From: Canna indica
Taxonomy: Eukaryota; Streptophyta; Magnoliopsida; Zingiberales; Cannaceae
Assembly: GCA_034359265.1 (NCBI GenBank)
Contig: CP136897.1
Span: forward strand, 27,088,001-27,152,000
Direction: 5' to 3'
DNA: 64,000 nt
The translations under genes and the position numbers were made by a program. The notes under the pieces are model-generated. The model searched no databases and was not told the DNA's origin. It saw only the letters and a program-made list of their open reading frames with translations. Positions 9,304-21,419 of this stretch are shown here, piece by piece; position 1 is the first letter of the stretch, and each line of letters opens with the position of its first letter.

Positions 9304-11893
9304 TGTTAATACTCAGTTGCACTGGAAGTTGCAACTGCTATGTTAACTGCTTTAAAAACAGAGTGAGTAGCAAATATGAAACAACCACAAAAACACAAAA
9401 ACACACAAGGAAATTTTTTACGTAGTTCAGTGACAAACTCGTCACCTAATTAATCTGCGGGGCCCTCATCGGACAGATGCCCAGTTAATTTGTAGATAAA
9501 TACATATATACAATATATATCATCAGAATATATCATATATATATATATAATCAATAATCACAATAACATTCAAGCAACATCGCAGCAGCATAAACTTCAC
9601 AATAAGCAGCAACATAAACTTCACGGCAGCAAGAGAAATTGTAACTAACTAACAACTAACAATTTCCAAAGCAACAAGAGTAGTTATAATTGACTAACGA
9701 CTGACAATTTCTAGAGCAACAAGAGCAGTTATAACTGACTTATGATTGACTAATAGCAGCATAATCTCCATGGCACCAAGAGCAGTTGCAACTGACCGTG
9801 TTGACATAGGAGACTTGCAGATCCATATTGTTGGCCTAAGATTTTTATCATTGGTCTTAATCTCGGTTTTGATGATAACAAACATGGAACTAATGATTTC
9901 ATGGAGAGTTATTTTTAGGTTCCATATCGGTTAGCATGCGACGTCCCGATCAGAAAAATTAGAGAAATCAGAGAAATCAGCAAGGACGCTCGTCGACGCT
10001 CGCGATTCTTCCAGAAGTTGGAGTTTAGGTTTAGGGTGTCTAGAATGTGATGTAAAATCCTTATGATGATGCACAAGAACCCAAAAACCAAACCCGAACC
10101 CCAAAACATGAAAAATCCAAAAAATTTAGAAAAGGCCCTGAAATTCACTAAGCTTAGGGAGCTCCTTAGAGGGCTATATGACCTAGATATTTTCTTGGCA
10201 CCAAAAGTCCCGATAATTGTTCCTTAGATAAAAAAATAGTAAATGACATATTTTAAAGAATTTTAAGGAAAACTTTAACCTATGCATATTTGACTCGGGA
10301 GATTATAAAAGTTTTGATTTTCAGAAATTTATACTAGACCCCAAAAGTTAGATTTTGATTCTTATGGATTTTGACTTTTTAGATATTTTTATTGAATCCA
10401 AATGGGGCGTAATCCTTATATAATATTTATATTTCAATCCTTAGCAAAGACGAAACCCAAAAATCAGCCCTGCCCAGAAAAATACACAAGAATTCAACCC
10501 TGCGCAGATTCGGTCGATCGACTGGTCGACCGGTAGAAAGTGAAAATGGGCTGAAGGCATTTCAGATCGAATGGGCAGAATGCCTTCGGTCGCTCGATCG
10601 ATCGACCAGCAAGCGACCGGGCGTTGGCAACGGGCAGAAAAATGCCCGTTGACAAGCCCCCTTATTTGGGGGGTTATAAATACCCACCTCAAACTCTCTT
10701 CCAAGCTTTTAGTGATGCTTCTATGCCTAAGAGAGTCATTTTCTTGCATCTCTACAAGATTTCTTTGAGCCATCCTTGCAAGAACTCTAGTTTTGTTCTT
10801 CACTCCTTGATTTAGCCTTCAAGCTTCACTGATTCATCATCTTGAGACATCAAGAGGACTAGGGAGTTTTCTTTGGAGCTAAGTATTTGTTGTATTATTT
10901 ATTTGCTCCATTATTTGTATATTTTGTGGTTTATTTTCATTGTATATCATTTTTATAAACCTAGGTTGCTAGGTTTGATTGAGTTGATGGTTGCCTTGGT
11001 GTTAAGGCTAAAATTCACCATTGTAAACTTAGTTTACTAGGATTAGTTGAGTTGACCCTCAGGTTGAGGTGGGAGAGTGCTCTCGGTAGGAAGGCAGAAT
11101 ACTTCCGGGTGTGGAAGTGCCTTCGGTTTGAAAGTAGAGACTTTTCGATGTAAAGTCCTCTTTGTAAAGGAAACGATATAATCCAGTAAAGCTAGTTTGA
11201 AAATCCTAAGCGGGGTGCTTAGGTAGTGGAGTAGGCATTGGGGCTGAACCACTATAAATCAATCTTGTTTGCATTTTCTATTGTGATTGCGCCTTAATTG
11301 CTACACTTGTTTCCGTGCATTGCTTTCTTGGGTGTGTTTAATTGTCTTATTTATTGCTCTCGCTTGCTATTCGAATTAGTGTATTGCCTAAGTAATTTAA
11401 TAAAATGTTTAAAATCGAAATTAAGTTTAAGATTATCAAACATACTATTCACCTCCCCTCTAGTGTGGTTATTTCACCAACACATACTTCTCTTTCCTCG
11501 TATATAGAGAAAGTCAACCAACTTCCATAAATGTCACTTAACAAAAGATCTTAACTTCATCAGCTTCAAGCTCAAAAGACCACTTCATTTCTTCCATAAA
11601 TGAAGACCACTTCATTTATTCCGTAAATGATCAAGCAATCAAAAATAATTAAAAATGAATAAATATCATAAAGATATTATATGTAAGCATCAATAATTAC
11701 AACAAGCTAAAAGTCATCATCGTAGTATCATAAGCTTCAGAATAAAACTCCAGCAACAAGAACAGTTGCAACTGACATACAACTGAGAACTTCAGCATAA
11801 ACTCCACAGCAGTTGCAACTGACATACAATTGAGAACTGACTGATAATTCTTTTGCCAAATATAGCCAACACAACATAAGCCAAACACTAACA
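9304..11893 (-). mobile_element. 3' LTR of copia element B, split by a SIRE-like solo LTR
   Basis: In reverse orientation the LTR starts at 11893 (TGTTAGTGTTTGGC), immediately after the purine tract AAAGGGGGAGAT of the internal domain. It ends at 9304 with ...CA (forward TGTTAATACTCAG). It is interrupted by the solo LTR at 9829-11482, so its own length is about 936 bp. It contains repeated GTTGCAACTGAC-type words and an AT microsatellite at about 9500-9556. No matching 5' LTR lies in the window, so the element is truncated at its 5' end. Confidence 0.75.
9829..11482 (+). mobile_element. solo LTR of the SIRE-like family
   Basis: Starts TGTTGGCCTAAG, ends CACCAACA, with flanking CATAT/CATAC (9824-9828, 11483-11487), a 5-bp target duplication with one change. 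In order it contains the GATGATAACAAACATGG start block, the palindrome array (10506-10620), the hairpin CAACGGGC...GCCCGTTG (10628-10651), TATAAATA at 10675-10682, the block with CTAAGCGGGGTGCTTAGG near 11205, and the CCCCTCTAGTGTGG end. No internal domain, so solo. It sits inside the LTR of copia element B and is younger than it. Confidence 0.92.
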
Positions 11894-11899
11894 ATCTCC

Positions 11900-12355
11900 C
11901 CCTTTGGCTTATTTGGCAAAACATAAGCTGTCAAGATAATATCCAGAGTAAGCAACCGAAGAGCAAGCAACAGTTAGACAATAGAATGTCACCTATAAGT
12001 CAGCAGATAGACATTGGTTGCAACTGAATTGATAGGCATCGCATACAATAATTGCAACTGGTAAAGGTATCCATCAACCAGAATTCAGAATTCAGGATCT
12101 GAATATTTCTCCCCCTTTTTGGCAAGTAAGCCAAAGGAGGTAAGGAATGTCTTAACCCGAAGAGGAAGAGTCTGAAGAACCACAATTAAGAATTGATAAA
12201 GTCTGGACTGAAGTCATACCACTTTCCACGCACAAAGACTTCTTGTGCTCAGTAGTTGTCACTAATTTCAGAAACTCAGTCTTGTTTGTAGTTACAATTG
12301 GTGGTACAACAAGACAACTTGAGGTACAGTTATTGCTGAGGGATTAGTTGTAGGT
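11900..12355 (-). other. copia B 3' untranslated region
   Basis: Between the extra ORF and the 3' LTR. No gene seen. It carries purine/pyrimidine-rich tracts (AATCTCCCCCTTTGG at 11893-11908 and TCTCCCCCTTTTTGG near 12105) that look like the polypurine tract and a second copy of it upstream. Confidence 0.5.
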
Positions 12356-13445
12356 TCATCTGTTACACCAATCTATTTGTTCACCGACTTGATAGAAGTG
12401 TTCATTCTCTGGATCATCAATGTTTGCACATAGATTGCAGTAGAACTCTATCACAGGCAGCTTGGAGAAAGAAGTAACATGCAGAAAAAAACTTGAAATA
12501 TTTCTTTCCTCAAGAATATCCATAATAGGCTTGCACTTCAGATTAAAATGTGTAACATCTAACGGCCTTTGAGTTATAACTCCTTTCAATTGTAAAACTT
12601 CCCATAGTGTAAAGAGGTCACCAGAAAGCAAACCTGAGTGCAGTTTTCTTTTCATCTCTCATTGCTAACTTTGGATGCTTCTTCTTGGAGGCATAAATCT
12701 TTTTCTTCTCAGGTACTGTTGATTTTTTATTTCCTTTGGGGCTTCAACAGTAGGTTTGTTCCTCTCTGTTCTTTTCAACTCTGCCACTCTCTCCAAGAGA
12801 GTTTCATTTTCTATTTGGCAGCAACATCAAATTTTTAAGGCTCAGTTTCTCCAGCAGTTGTGATTGATTCTGGTACAGGGTCTACAGTTGTAACTGATTC
12901 TGGTACAGGATCAACAGTTGTAACTGATGGGGTTTTAGCATAGGGAATTTGGTGCATGATCCCTTGTATCTGTCATAGGTGGAAGAATAGGATTTGTTTG
13001 TTGTTCCTTATGAGCAGAACATTAGACCAGTGTTCATTGGAGAGAAATCATGAACAATGGTAGGTAATGAAGCTGTTTCAACTAAGTCATAATGAAAAAG
13101 AATGTTGGAATAGGGTACGAATGTCATACAAATCTCCCCGTCAACATGAGAATTCTCCCCCTCGGGAATAGAAACCGTAGGTAGAGAATCATGGATATTA
13201 AACTGCAAACCTCGAACCTTTCATGGACAGTGATCTGCAGAATGATGGCCAAGCTTGACTTGCATTGGGTGACCACGAGAAGGAGGAGAGACTTCCTCAT
13301 TTGCCATTAGATTGGAAGGCGTCACAGCCTTTTCTTTAAGATTAGAAGATGACACGCCCTTATCCAGAGCAGAAGTAGCTTTCTTGTAAACCTTTCGCAC
13401 AAACCCTTTTCGCTGCGGACCTAAGGGAGACTTGGTCGACTCCAT
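12356..13445 (-). pseudogene. copia B extra 3' ORF region, plant transposon protein-like
   Basis: Downstream of RNase H on the same strand are open stretches at 13445-13221 (basic, Lys/Ser-rich), 13208-13008 and 12655-12356. The last has FFLHVTSFSKLPVIEFYCNL, which resembles the short region of plant transposon-associated proteins where a VxEFYxNL word is typical. Between them are stops and frame changes. Extra ORFs between pol and the 3' LTR are known in SIRE-type copia elements. Whether this one is the env-like ORF or the transposon-protein type I cannot decide. Confidence 0.4.
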
Positions 13446-13774
13446 TAGTAGAAAGAAGATCCAGAATATAGGTGAAGTAGAGGAGCAGCGAAGAGAGCAG
13501 TTACAACTTCAAACTTGAATGAGGAGGGTTACTACTTCGAGTCTTGAAAGAGGGGATTACTGCTTCGAGCATTGAAAGAGAGAGTTACTGCTTCAAGCCT
13601 TGAGTGAGGAGGTTACTATTCCGAGACATGAATGAGAAGGTTTAATGCTCCGATCCCTGAATGTGCAAAATTAGTGGAGAGAGAGAGAGAAAGCATTTAT
13701 AATAAAAGGGGATTACACATTATTCTTTAAATAAAACCTTTTTATTTCTCCTTTTTTTTCAAAAAAAATACATA

Positions 13775-14092
13775 TCACATAATATACAACCCCAGAGCAT
13801 ATCTCAACTGCTCAAATCTCCCTCCATCTAAGGTCTTTATGAAAATGTCTGCCACTTGTCGATATGTAGAAATATATACCAGTTGTAACTCTTCTTGCAT
13901 TGTTGTAATCCAGAATTCATCTTTCAAAGCTTCCTTTTCATTTTGCAGTCTTAAGCACAATGATTTGAAGTTGCTAAAAGCACTTGAATTTTCACTTAAA
14001 AAATCTGTCCAGGTAAATCGTGAGTAATCATCAACACAGACAAGAACATATTTTTTACCTCCAATACTTTCAACTTGCATAGGACCAACCAA
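13775..14092 (-). pseudogene. fused integrase / RT start / RNase H end, in frame
   Basis: A 105-codon open frame joins three parts of copia pol that are normally hundreds of residues apart. Residues 1 to about 48 are the integrase core start (MVGPMQVESIGGKKYVLV, DDYSRFTW, then LCLRLQNEK). About 49-66 are the opening of RT (EALKDEFWITTMQEEL). About 67-105 are the end of RNase H (LVYISTYRQVADIF, then RFEQLRYALGL). The catalytic RT YVDD, most of the integrase triad and the RNase H active site are gone. Two internal deletions that both keep the frame are needed. No enzymatic activity is expected. Confidence 0.85.
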
Positions 14093-14140
14093 GTCTAGAT
14101 GAAGAAGCTCTAAAGGTCTTGATGTAGCAACCAGTTGTAA

Positions 14141-14860
14141 CTAATGCGACTGCCTTGTTTGCTTTCTTTCTTGACATGGGCCACAAACAACTTCAGGCTC
14201 TCCAGTCAGTTTAGGAATTCCTCTAACTGCTCCTCCATTTACAAGATTCTTGAGGTCTTTGTAATTAACATGATCTAGCCGTCGATGCCACAAGTTATTG
14301 TTAGATAAAATAGTAGACAAATAAGCAGATGAATATGCTATTTTGTAGCAATTGTTCTTTGATCTATTTCCTTCAAGGATGCAGTCACCATCCTCATCAA
14401 AAACTTTACATATGCTCCTAGTAAACTGAACATTCAAATTTTGATCACAAAGTTGAATTATACTTACAAGATTAGCCTTGAGACCTTCAACTAGTAGAAC
14501 ATTTTCCAGATTCGGAATTCCTATGACATTAAGAGTTTCATCTCCTACAACATTCTCATGTCCTCCATCTCCAAATGTCACAGTTGCTCCTTCATGATTT
14601 TGAATATCCTTTAGATTGTCTGGACTCCCTGTGAGGTGTTGTGAACATCCACTGTCGAAATACCAAGAACCAAGAGAAGAGACAATTTTGATATAAATGC
14701 AACATGACAATTTAGATCTACCTTCCTTACCCAAATTTGCTTAACTTTCTACCCTGAGGATTTCACATGATCCTTTCTTCTCAATTTGTTGGAGAGTTTG
14801 AAGCAGTTTGCTTTAATATGCCCTTTTCGTTTGCAATAATAGCATATGGGCACCTTCTGA
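14141..14860 (-). pseudogene. copia B second zinc knuckle, protease and GAG-pre-integrase
   Basis: A second zinc knuckle CYYCKRKGHIKANC lies near 14855-14810. After a stop, the frame 14734-14141 carries the protease active site WYFDSGCSQHLTG (D at about 14660), a TFGDG.-type flap and VLLVEGLKANLVSI. It ends in the GAG-pre-integrase block LWHRRLDHVNYKDL followed by CGPCQ..KQTR. The Cys-rich end normally leads straight into integrase. Here a stop separates it from the fused scrap downstream. The 197-residue frame is otherwise clean. Confidence 0.88.
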
Positions 14861-15131
14861 TGTCTCATTGTAGTATGTTATTTTCGACATGAAGAACCTT
14901 TCTGTATGTACCTTAGTTGAATAGGTAGTTGAGACTAAGGTTGTAACTGGGATGGACCAGTGTATTTAGTCCATTGTGATTTGAAGGATATTTTCCTGCA
15001 TTCAAAATTTCATTGAGGATACCACTAGAATTCATCATTATAACTTCCCTTTTTACCTTCTCAAGTTCTTTAATCAACTTGGACTCTTTATCTTCCTTTT
15101 CTGCAATATGAGCTTGAAGATGTTGAATTTT

Positions 15132-16370
15132 CTACTCAAAATTTCTGTTTTCTTCGGTCGACATCTTGTTTTGATTACTGACAGATTTGTTCAGCTTTCC
15201 AACTCCAACCCATTTATCAAACATCTCCTGGTAGGCTTCCTCAAGATTGTTAGCACATTGAACTTTGAAGTGATCATCTTCTGTATCTGAGCTTTCTGAA
15301 GTTCTAACTGAGTCACCAATGCTTGCTGTGAACGCTATAAAATTGCATTTTTCAGATTTTTTTGAGTCATTTTCCTCTTCGTCATCACTCCAGGTGATAG
15401 TAAAGGACTTCTTGAGCTTCTTCTGAAGATTTGGACATTCTGATCTGACATGACCATAACCTTCACATTCAAAACATTTGATACCTTTGATTTTCCGTCT
15501 TGAATCATTTGTGAGTGTGGAAGACTGACTCCTTCTATTTTCTCTTGTAGAAAATTTTGATTTTGAATTGTTTGAACTAGTCGACTGAAATTGTGATTGG
15601 AACTGCGATTGCAACTATGAGTTTTGATTTTGCTTATTCTTGGCTCTCAGAAATCTTTTAAAATTGTTCGTCAAAAGAGCAAAAAGAACATCTATCTCAT
15701 CTTCAGAACACTCTTCTGACTTAACCTCATCCTCAGTGGCACTAAAGACAAGGTTTTTCTTCTTCTCCTTGTGAGAGTATTTTTTTGAGAGTTCTAACTC
15801 ATATGTTTCTAGTTTTCCCATCAACGTATCAAGAGTTATAGTTGATGGGTCACGAACTTCACTAATAGTTGCAACTTTCATATCAAATTTTGAAGGCATA
15901 GATCTAAGAACTTTTCTTACCACTTTTTCTTTTGAAAATAATTCTCCAATATTGGTTGCATTTTTCATAAGATCTTTGACACGCCCTTGGAAGTCTTGAA
16001 TGCTTTCATCTTCTCCCATCTTTAGATTCTCAAATCTGGTGTTGAGGATTTCAACTTTGGACTTCCGAAGAGTCAGGGATCCTTCATGATTAGTTTCTAA
16101 AATTTCCCAAGCCTTTTTTGCCAAAGTACAAGCCAAAATTAGTTTGAACTAAGAAGGATCAACTCCACTCAAGATAGCATTAAGAGCTTTATTGTCATAG
16201 TTTGCTGCAACAATTTTTGCTTCAGTATACTAGCTTTTAGGTTTGCGCTCAGTCCCATCAGGTGTTTTGAGAGGAGTGTAGCCAATCTCAATAGTGTCCC
16301 AGCAACGATCATCCAAAAATTTGATGACAACTCTCATCCGAGCCTTCCAATAAGCATAGTTATATCCTGA
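15132..16370 (-). pseudogene. copia B gag (UBN2 and zinc knuckle)
   Basis: One reading frame runs from about 16370 to 15132 with in-frame stops at 16232-16230, about 16153-16151 and 15617-15615. It opens with [12 protein letters not shown] (the N-terminal gag motif). It continues with the UBN2 region: AKKAWEILETNHEG at about 16115, then LRKSKVEILNTRFENLKM, then VLRSMPSKFDMKVATI. An acidic linker follows, then the zinc knuckle CFECEGYGHVRSEC (about 15480-15435, CX2CX4HX4C intact). The protein forms the nucleocapsid in intact relatives. Three stops in otherwise good sequence point to a fairly recent loss. Confidence 0.85.
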
Positions 16371-16399
16371 GGTGTTGAAAGAGCAACTGTGATAAGTGA

Positions 16400-17461
16400 A
16401 AAAACTATCAAAAAATGACGATTGCTCGTGGAGGTTTCCACAGAAAGACCCCTTGGTTCTGGCAAACAGATCACAATTACAGGTACTTGGGAGCATACCG
16501 ATGGAATGAACAAAATACGAACAGTTAACATAATATGGTCATAGATCTTAGGTTGTTACTTGACCATGAGCGAATTTGTTGATGTTGTACCCACAAAGTA
16601 TGGAAAGTGCCAAACATTGGGAACTACCCGGGGAGGAGTTAGGAACAGGAACAAGGAGAAGCGAGAACCACTTAAATAGAGGAATCGATTGTATTTCATC
16701 CTTTGTTTCCCATAGCAACTGGGGATCGAAAAGCCTTGGATTGAATAGTTGAGATAGTGGGCCCTTACCTGTTTGAATCAAAAGGCAAGGGCGTTAAGGC
16801 ATCAGTCAAGCTCTCACAGTAGGCTGCTAAAGAAGATTTCCATTTTCATTCCTTATAAGCCGAAGCCCCCCCTGACAACTGTATTTTAGTCTGTTCACTC
16901 CTCACTCTACTAAGGCAGGGTCTGTGATTATTGATATCCGACTTCGATGGGGAGACCGTAGATTGAACTGAAACCTACACTCTTTCTTGTGTGTAATGAG
17001 TAGCTACTAGTTAGAATGAATTATTATCGGTGTTTAAGACCAACTCCTTTTATAAGATCTTCTTAAACCATAGGGCAACTGCCCTAAGCCGAGTCTGTTG
17101 AGTGGGTAACCTAAGCTGAAAAGGTGGACGGAGATGGTGAGTAAGCCGAATCCCCGGAGCGATGACTGCTAATGGAACTCTTTGAATCTCTTACTAAGCA
17201 TGTGTTTGAGCTCTATGCCTTTGCGCGCTAAGGCTTTCTTGGCTAACCCGAGCAAACTACCTTAATGAGCACTATTGCTCAATTAGCATTAAGTGAGAAG
17301 GCACTGATTAAGATCTATGAGATGTTCCTATCAGCAAAGGAGGCACATTGACTAAGTTTCCCATTGCATTCCTCCCATCTTGAGGTTGAAAGGTTAGAGA
17401 CACTCCAAGGATTTGTGCTGGTAGAGCATAGCACAACCGCAAAGGAGGCACAATGATGTTT
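16400..17461. other. unassigned, possibly mitochondrial-derived sequence
   Basis: About 1 kb with higher GC and a texture unlike the AT-rich neighbours. It has no transposon motif and no long ORF. Phrases such as AAGCCGAAGCCCCCCCTGAC (16858-16877) and AAGCCGAATCCCCGGAGCGA (17143-17162) look like plant mitochondrial intergenic DNA to me, so a nuclear mitochondrial insertion is suspected. This is an impression, not an alignment. Confidence 0.3.
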
Positions 17462-17579
17462 GGGTGCAATCATACCACCATTAATACATCAGCTCCTATC
17501 AAAACTTCAAAGTTTAGCGTGCTTAGTTAAGAGTAGTACTAGGATGGGTGACCCCTGGGAAGTCCACGTGTTGCACTCA
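17462..17579 (+). pseudogene. 5S rRNA-derived sequence (decayed)
   Basis: The stretch follows the plant 5S rRNA order: GGGTGCAATCATACCA at the start, AAAGTTTAGCGTGCTT in the A-box region, GAGTAGTACTAGGATGGGTG in the C-box region, and GGGAAGTCC.CGTGTTGCA at the end. It differs from a functional gene at many positions, including the interior (CATCAGCTCCTATC), and has only a short T run (ATTTTGG) behind it. It is a dispersed 5S pseudogene or the 5S part of a Cassandra-type TRIM LTR. No paired LTR is seen. Confidence 0.8.
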
Positions 17580-17670
17580 TTTTGGCACCTTTGCACCCTA
17601 GCCCCATGTAACGACGATGAACTTCCCCAACGACGTTTTTGTGTCCGATGAGTAAGCATGAGAAAGCGAT

Positions 17671-19182
17671 TGTTGTCGAAATGACGACACTAGATGATGG
17701 GTGAATAGTGTGTTTACTAAATTGATTAGCCTAAATTCAATTTTATTCATTTGCTTAGATTGGTTTAGAAAGTTTGCAATTCAATAATTATATGCGGAAG
17801 CGATAAATAGTAAAGCAATAAATGCACACAACAAATCAATACAAACACAAGATTTATAGTGGTTCAGCCCTAATGCCTACTCCACTACCTAAGCACCCCG
17901 CTTAGAATTTCCAAACTAAGTTTTACTAGATTAATTAGTTTCCCTTACACAGAGGACTTTTCACTAGAAAGTGTCCGCTCTCCAACCGAAGGCACTCCCA
18001 CACCCGAAAGTATCCTGCCTTCCTACCAAGAGCACTTTCCCACCTCAACCTAAGAGACAACTTGACTAATCCTAGTAAACACTAAGTTTACACAAGTGGC
18101 TTTACTCCTTCTACACCAAGGATACCACTTCACACAACAAGACCTAACACCCTAGGTGTTACAAACGCACAAATAAAATAAAATGTTCAAATAACAGGTA
18201 TAATTACAATCAAAAGAGCTAAGAATAAAACCAATAGTAAAAGCTCATTTGCAAGCCTTTGGCACCTTCAACTCGTCAAGAGGTAGAGCTTGATCAAAAC
18301 TCGAGTTGACCCCAGCTTGTGTGCTTGAAGAAATTGTCGCGGAAAGAAACAGGGTGCACTGCTATCACTCTTTGGAAGGCCTAGATCCCATCTGAAATGC
18401 TCAATAAAATCTATAAGATTAAGGGAAGAAGATTAAAAGAAGTTATATGAGGTATATTTATACCCTCATCAAGAAACGGCAGCTCAATGGAGAGATTTTT
18501 ATCCGTTGCAGACCGCTGGTCGATTGGTCGGTCGACCGACCGATCGACCGCTCATTCAACCGCCGCCAATCTCTCTGTGGTAGGTCAACCACCCAGATGC
18601 AAAATCGCGATCCTGCCTTCGGTCGACCCATCGATCGACCGACGTGAGTTTTGCGTCTCGAAAATCCGCAGCCCATATTGGGTCGGCCGACAAGCTACTA
18701 CCCATATTGGGTCAGCCCGTCTTGAGTTTTGAGTCGGCCGACAAGCTACTGCCCATATTGGGCTTCAATCGGTCAACCGCCCGATCGACCGTTGTAGCTG
18801 CTGCGGCTTTTTTTACCTTCGGTCGATCGACCGACTGGTCAACCGAACCTAGGCTGAATGTGATTTTTCAGCCTAATTCTTCTGCGCTTCGTTTTCGGAT
18901 TCCGACTTTCAACGAGCATAATCTTAGAGAGCTTTCCATGTGATCTTTGAGCTCGTCCAATGCTACTTTTGTGCACGCGTCGCTCTTCGAGAAGTTTCAG
19001 CAACGAATCCGAGCACGATGATCAATGTCCCTCTAATTTATCAATTTCTCCAATTTTTCCGATCGAGGACATCAAACGCTACTGATATGGAACTTGAAGA
19101 TATTCTCAATGAAATCATTAGTCCCATGTTTGTTATCATCAAAACCGAGATTAAGGCTAAGGTTGAAAACCTAAAGCCAACA
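17671..19182 (-). mobile_element. 3' LTR of SIRE-like copy 3
   Basis: Reverse orientation: from 19182 (TGTTGGC) to 17671 (...CA, forward TGTTGTCG). Immediately to its right, forward ATCTCCCTCTTTTTGATGAT is the reverse complement of the polypurine tract found before the 3' LTR at 57181. This therefore is the 3' LTR of a reverse-strand element, not a solo LTR. It contains a large palindrome array at 18510-18850 and a TATAAATA-type box (forward TATTTATA near 18458-18465). Confidence 0.88.
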
Positions 19183-20889
19183 ATCTCCCTCTTTTTGATG
19201 ATGACAAACATCCTTAAGAAAATATATACATTAAAGCATATAGGATATCAACTAAGGAATTTCTTCCCCTATCAACATGCATATCTATCTAATTAAACTC
19301 CCCCTATTTATATGCATGGATTTCCTATATTTTCCTCCCCTTTACCTATAGATTTCTCCCCCTTTTACCTATACTTCTCTCCCCCTTTTGACATCTATAT
19401 TTTCTCTATAGATTTCTCATAATTTTCTCCCCCTTTTGACATCAATCAAAAGGGGCAAGAAAGGTCAATTTAATCAAAGGGATGAAACACAATTATTATT
19501 TTTATGAAGTTGAGACTCTAAGGATTTTTCATGAAACGTGACAATCTCAACCATAGGGATGGAAAACAAGTATTTAACATGAAACAAGGTCATACATGAT
19601 ATGAAAATAGTGATAGATACAATTCAACACTATATCATGTATGCACTCAAGTCTTTTTCATGACATTCTTAGATTTCATTCAAACTTTCAAAATACCAAG
19701 ATATGGTTATTTAACTCATGTATATCAAGTTTGAAGTGAAACTAATGTCATTTAAATATGAACTTAGCATATTTTCATTTGAAATAAACATGAGAACATG
19801 AAAATGCTAAGTATCAAGTTTTGCTATCCACTCATGTTTTCTCATATTTAGGCATCTAGACATCAAACATGAGGAAATATAAGTCCATGAATCAAGTTTG
19901 AGCTTAAGATGAAATTTTTAATTCACTTTGTTGACTTAGCTCAACCTATACTTAAAGTTTTCAAAAATCAAACTTTTAAGTTTATACAAAGTCATATTTT
20001 TGACAAATATTTTTGAAACCAATTTGTTTGGACGAAAAGTTTTGATACCAATTATTGAATTGTCATTTGAAATGCATGTATCAAGTTTGAACTCAAAATG
20101 AATTTTCTAAGTTCATTTTTCATCCTATATTATTTTCAAATAAACAAATTGATCCTAGCTATCATCCAAAATATCAAAATCATTCATAGAAATGATTTTA
20201 CTTATGAAATTGTGTGAATGATATTAGAAATGGAATCCAAATAGTGTACATGAGTTTTTATATGAGGTTTTCGAAGAAATCAAAGTATATATAAAAAAAA
20301 TTTACTGATAAAACTAGATTTTTCAGTGAATGTGTAGTTTCAAGAATCATCTAAAAATAATTTTTCTATATTTTTCTAGAAATAACTAAAATTGATACAA
20401 ATTATAGGTTGAAATGGTATTTTTGTAATTTTCAGTTATCCTTAAAATTTGTTCAATTTTCATTCAAACTTTCATGACACCACATGATGGTCATGTAAAG
20501 AGTATATGTCAAGTTTGAAATGAAAATTATGTCCTTAAGTAAAGATATCAACCTAGCATGGTTTCATTCAAAACTAAACTAGTTTTTTTTTTATGAAACT
20601 TGCTAAGTTTCAATCTTAACATTTACTCATGATTTTTGAAACTTAAACCTATGGATACCTTTCATGAGTAAATCTAAACATGTTCCCCAAATATGAATTA
20701 AAAATGAGACCTTTAAGTCAACTTGGTTCAAAAGAGGCAAGCATGAATTAACCTCTATTGTCATTTTATCCATATCCATATGAATTTTTCACTCTAAATG
20801 AATGGAAATATGTCATACCTATTCATAAACATGTTTACGAAGTTTTGGACTTAAAATCAAGTGTCCAAGTCAATTTGTTGACTTGGGTC
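19183..20889 (-). mobile_element. SIRE-like copy 3, 3' non-coding internal part
   Basis: Long AT-rich DNA without ORFs. Its reverse complement matches the non-coding region before the 3' LTR of copy 1 (about 56150-57180): ATGCATATAAATAGGGGGAG-type words, GGGGAGAAAATTATGAG, and the repeated theme of ATGAGTAAA...AAATTTGAA. The match ends at about 20889, where viral sequence begins, and resumes at 37276 on the other side of the viral cluster. Confidence 0.8.
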
Positions 20890-20985
20890 AACTACTTGGC
20901 TCTCAAGTCTGTTCTGCACTTACAATGACAGAAGAGTAGAACTACTTGGCTCTCAAGTCTGTTCTGCACCTTCATACTAAGACTC

Positions 20986-20993
20986 TATTTATA
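20986..20993 (-). promoter_or_regulatory. TATA box of miniature replicon, second promoter copy
   Basis: The same TATAAATA and flanking block, 1785 bp from the copy at 22771. Its downstream sequence stops at 20890 where the SIRE-like copy 3 resumes, so this copy has no primer site. It marks one genome length. Confidence 0.8.
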
Positions 20994-21102
20994 GATTAAA
21001 GGAAGCTTCTCAGAGAAGCTCAATAATTGAGTGCGGGTGCTCATTGGGCCCCATCGTCCACTGAATTATTGGCTGTCTACAGTTGAGATGCATCCTTGAC
21101 AC

Positions 21103-21168
21103 AGACGGGACGAACTAGTACCCGTCTTTACAAGACACGTCGGGTAGTAGTACAATTATTACCCGACA
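21103..21168 (-). other. twin hairpins in the 3' region, unit 1
   Basis: Two adjacent inverted repeats: AGACGGG (21103-21109) with CCCGTCT (21122-21128), and GTCGGGTA (21140-21147) with TACCCGAC (21161-21168). The other unit carries the same pair at 22884-22952, with a paired change in the second stem. Confidence 0.75.
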
Positions 21169-21419
21169 CATAGAATAATAAACAGTGCAAAGGTGAAGGT
21201 GCCCATGTGATGGTGGGGACCTTCTAATAATGGAGGCTTCGTCAGCGTCCTTCCTTGCACCAAACGGTAGCAAACCTGCAAAAGGCAAAATTAATTTACA
21301 GGATAACTGTGGTAATTTGTTTCGGCGGTTTTACAACTTCCGCTCTTGAAGCCGTTGTTAATTTTTAGTCTGGGATGGGAAATCTCTCAGACGTTCTACG
21401 GCTTCTTTAGTACGTAGAT

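Larger units (their letters stand above)
11894..16400 (-). mobile_element. copia element B, internal domain with collapsed pol
   Basis: Reverse-strand internal region of a SIRE/Tork-type copia element. Order from the 5' side: gag (about 16370-15132), second zinc knuckle (about 14855-14810), protease and GAG-pre-integrase (14734-14141), a fused IN/RT/RNase H scrap (14092-13775), an extra 3' ORF region (about 13445-12356), then the purine tract next to the 3' LTR at 11893. The PBS and 5' LTR are not found: near 16400 the homology stops and an unrelated sequence begins. Several in-frame stops are present. Confidence 0.85.

Noticed and set aside
9500..9556. TATA-rich stretch as a promoter
   Set aside because: An AT dinucleotide microsatellite inside the LTR of copia element B; no supporting promoter context.
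18458..18850. Short open frames over the palindrome array
   Set aside because: CpG-rich palindromes avoid stop codons in all frames, so these frames are composition artefacts; the same occurs at 39298-39613 and 45921-46245.
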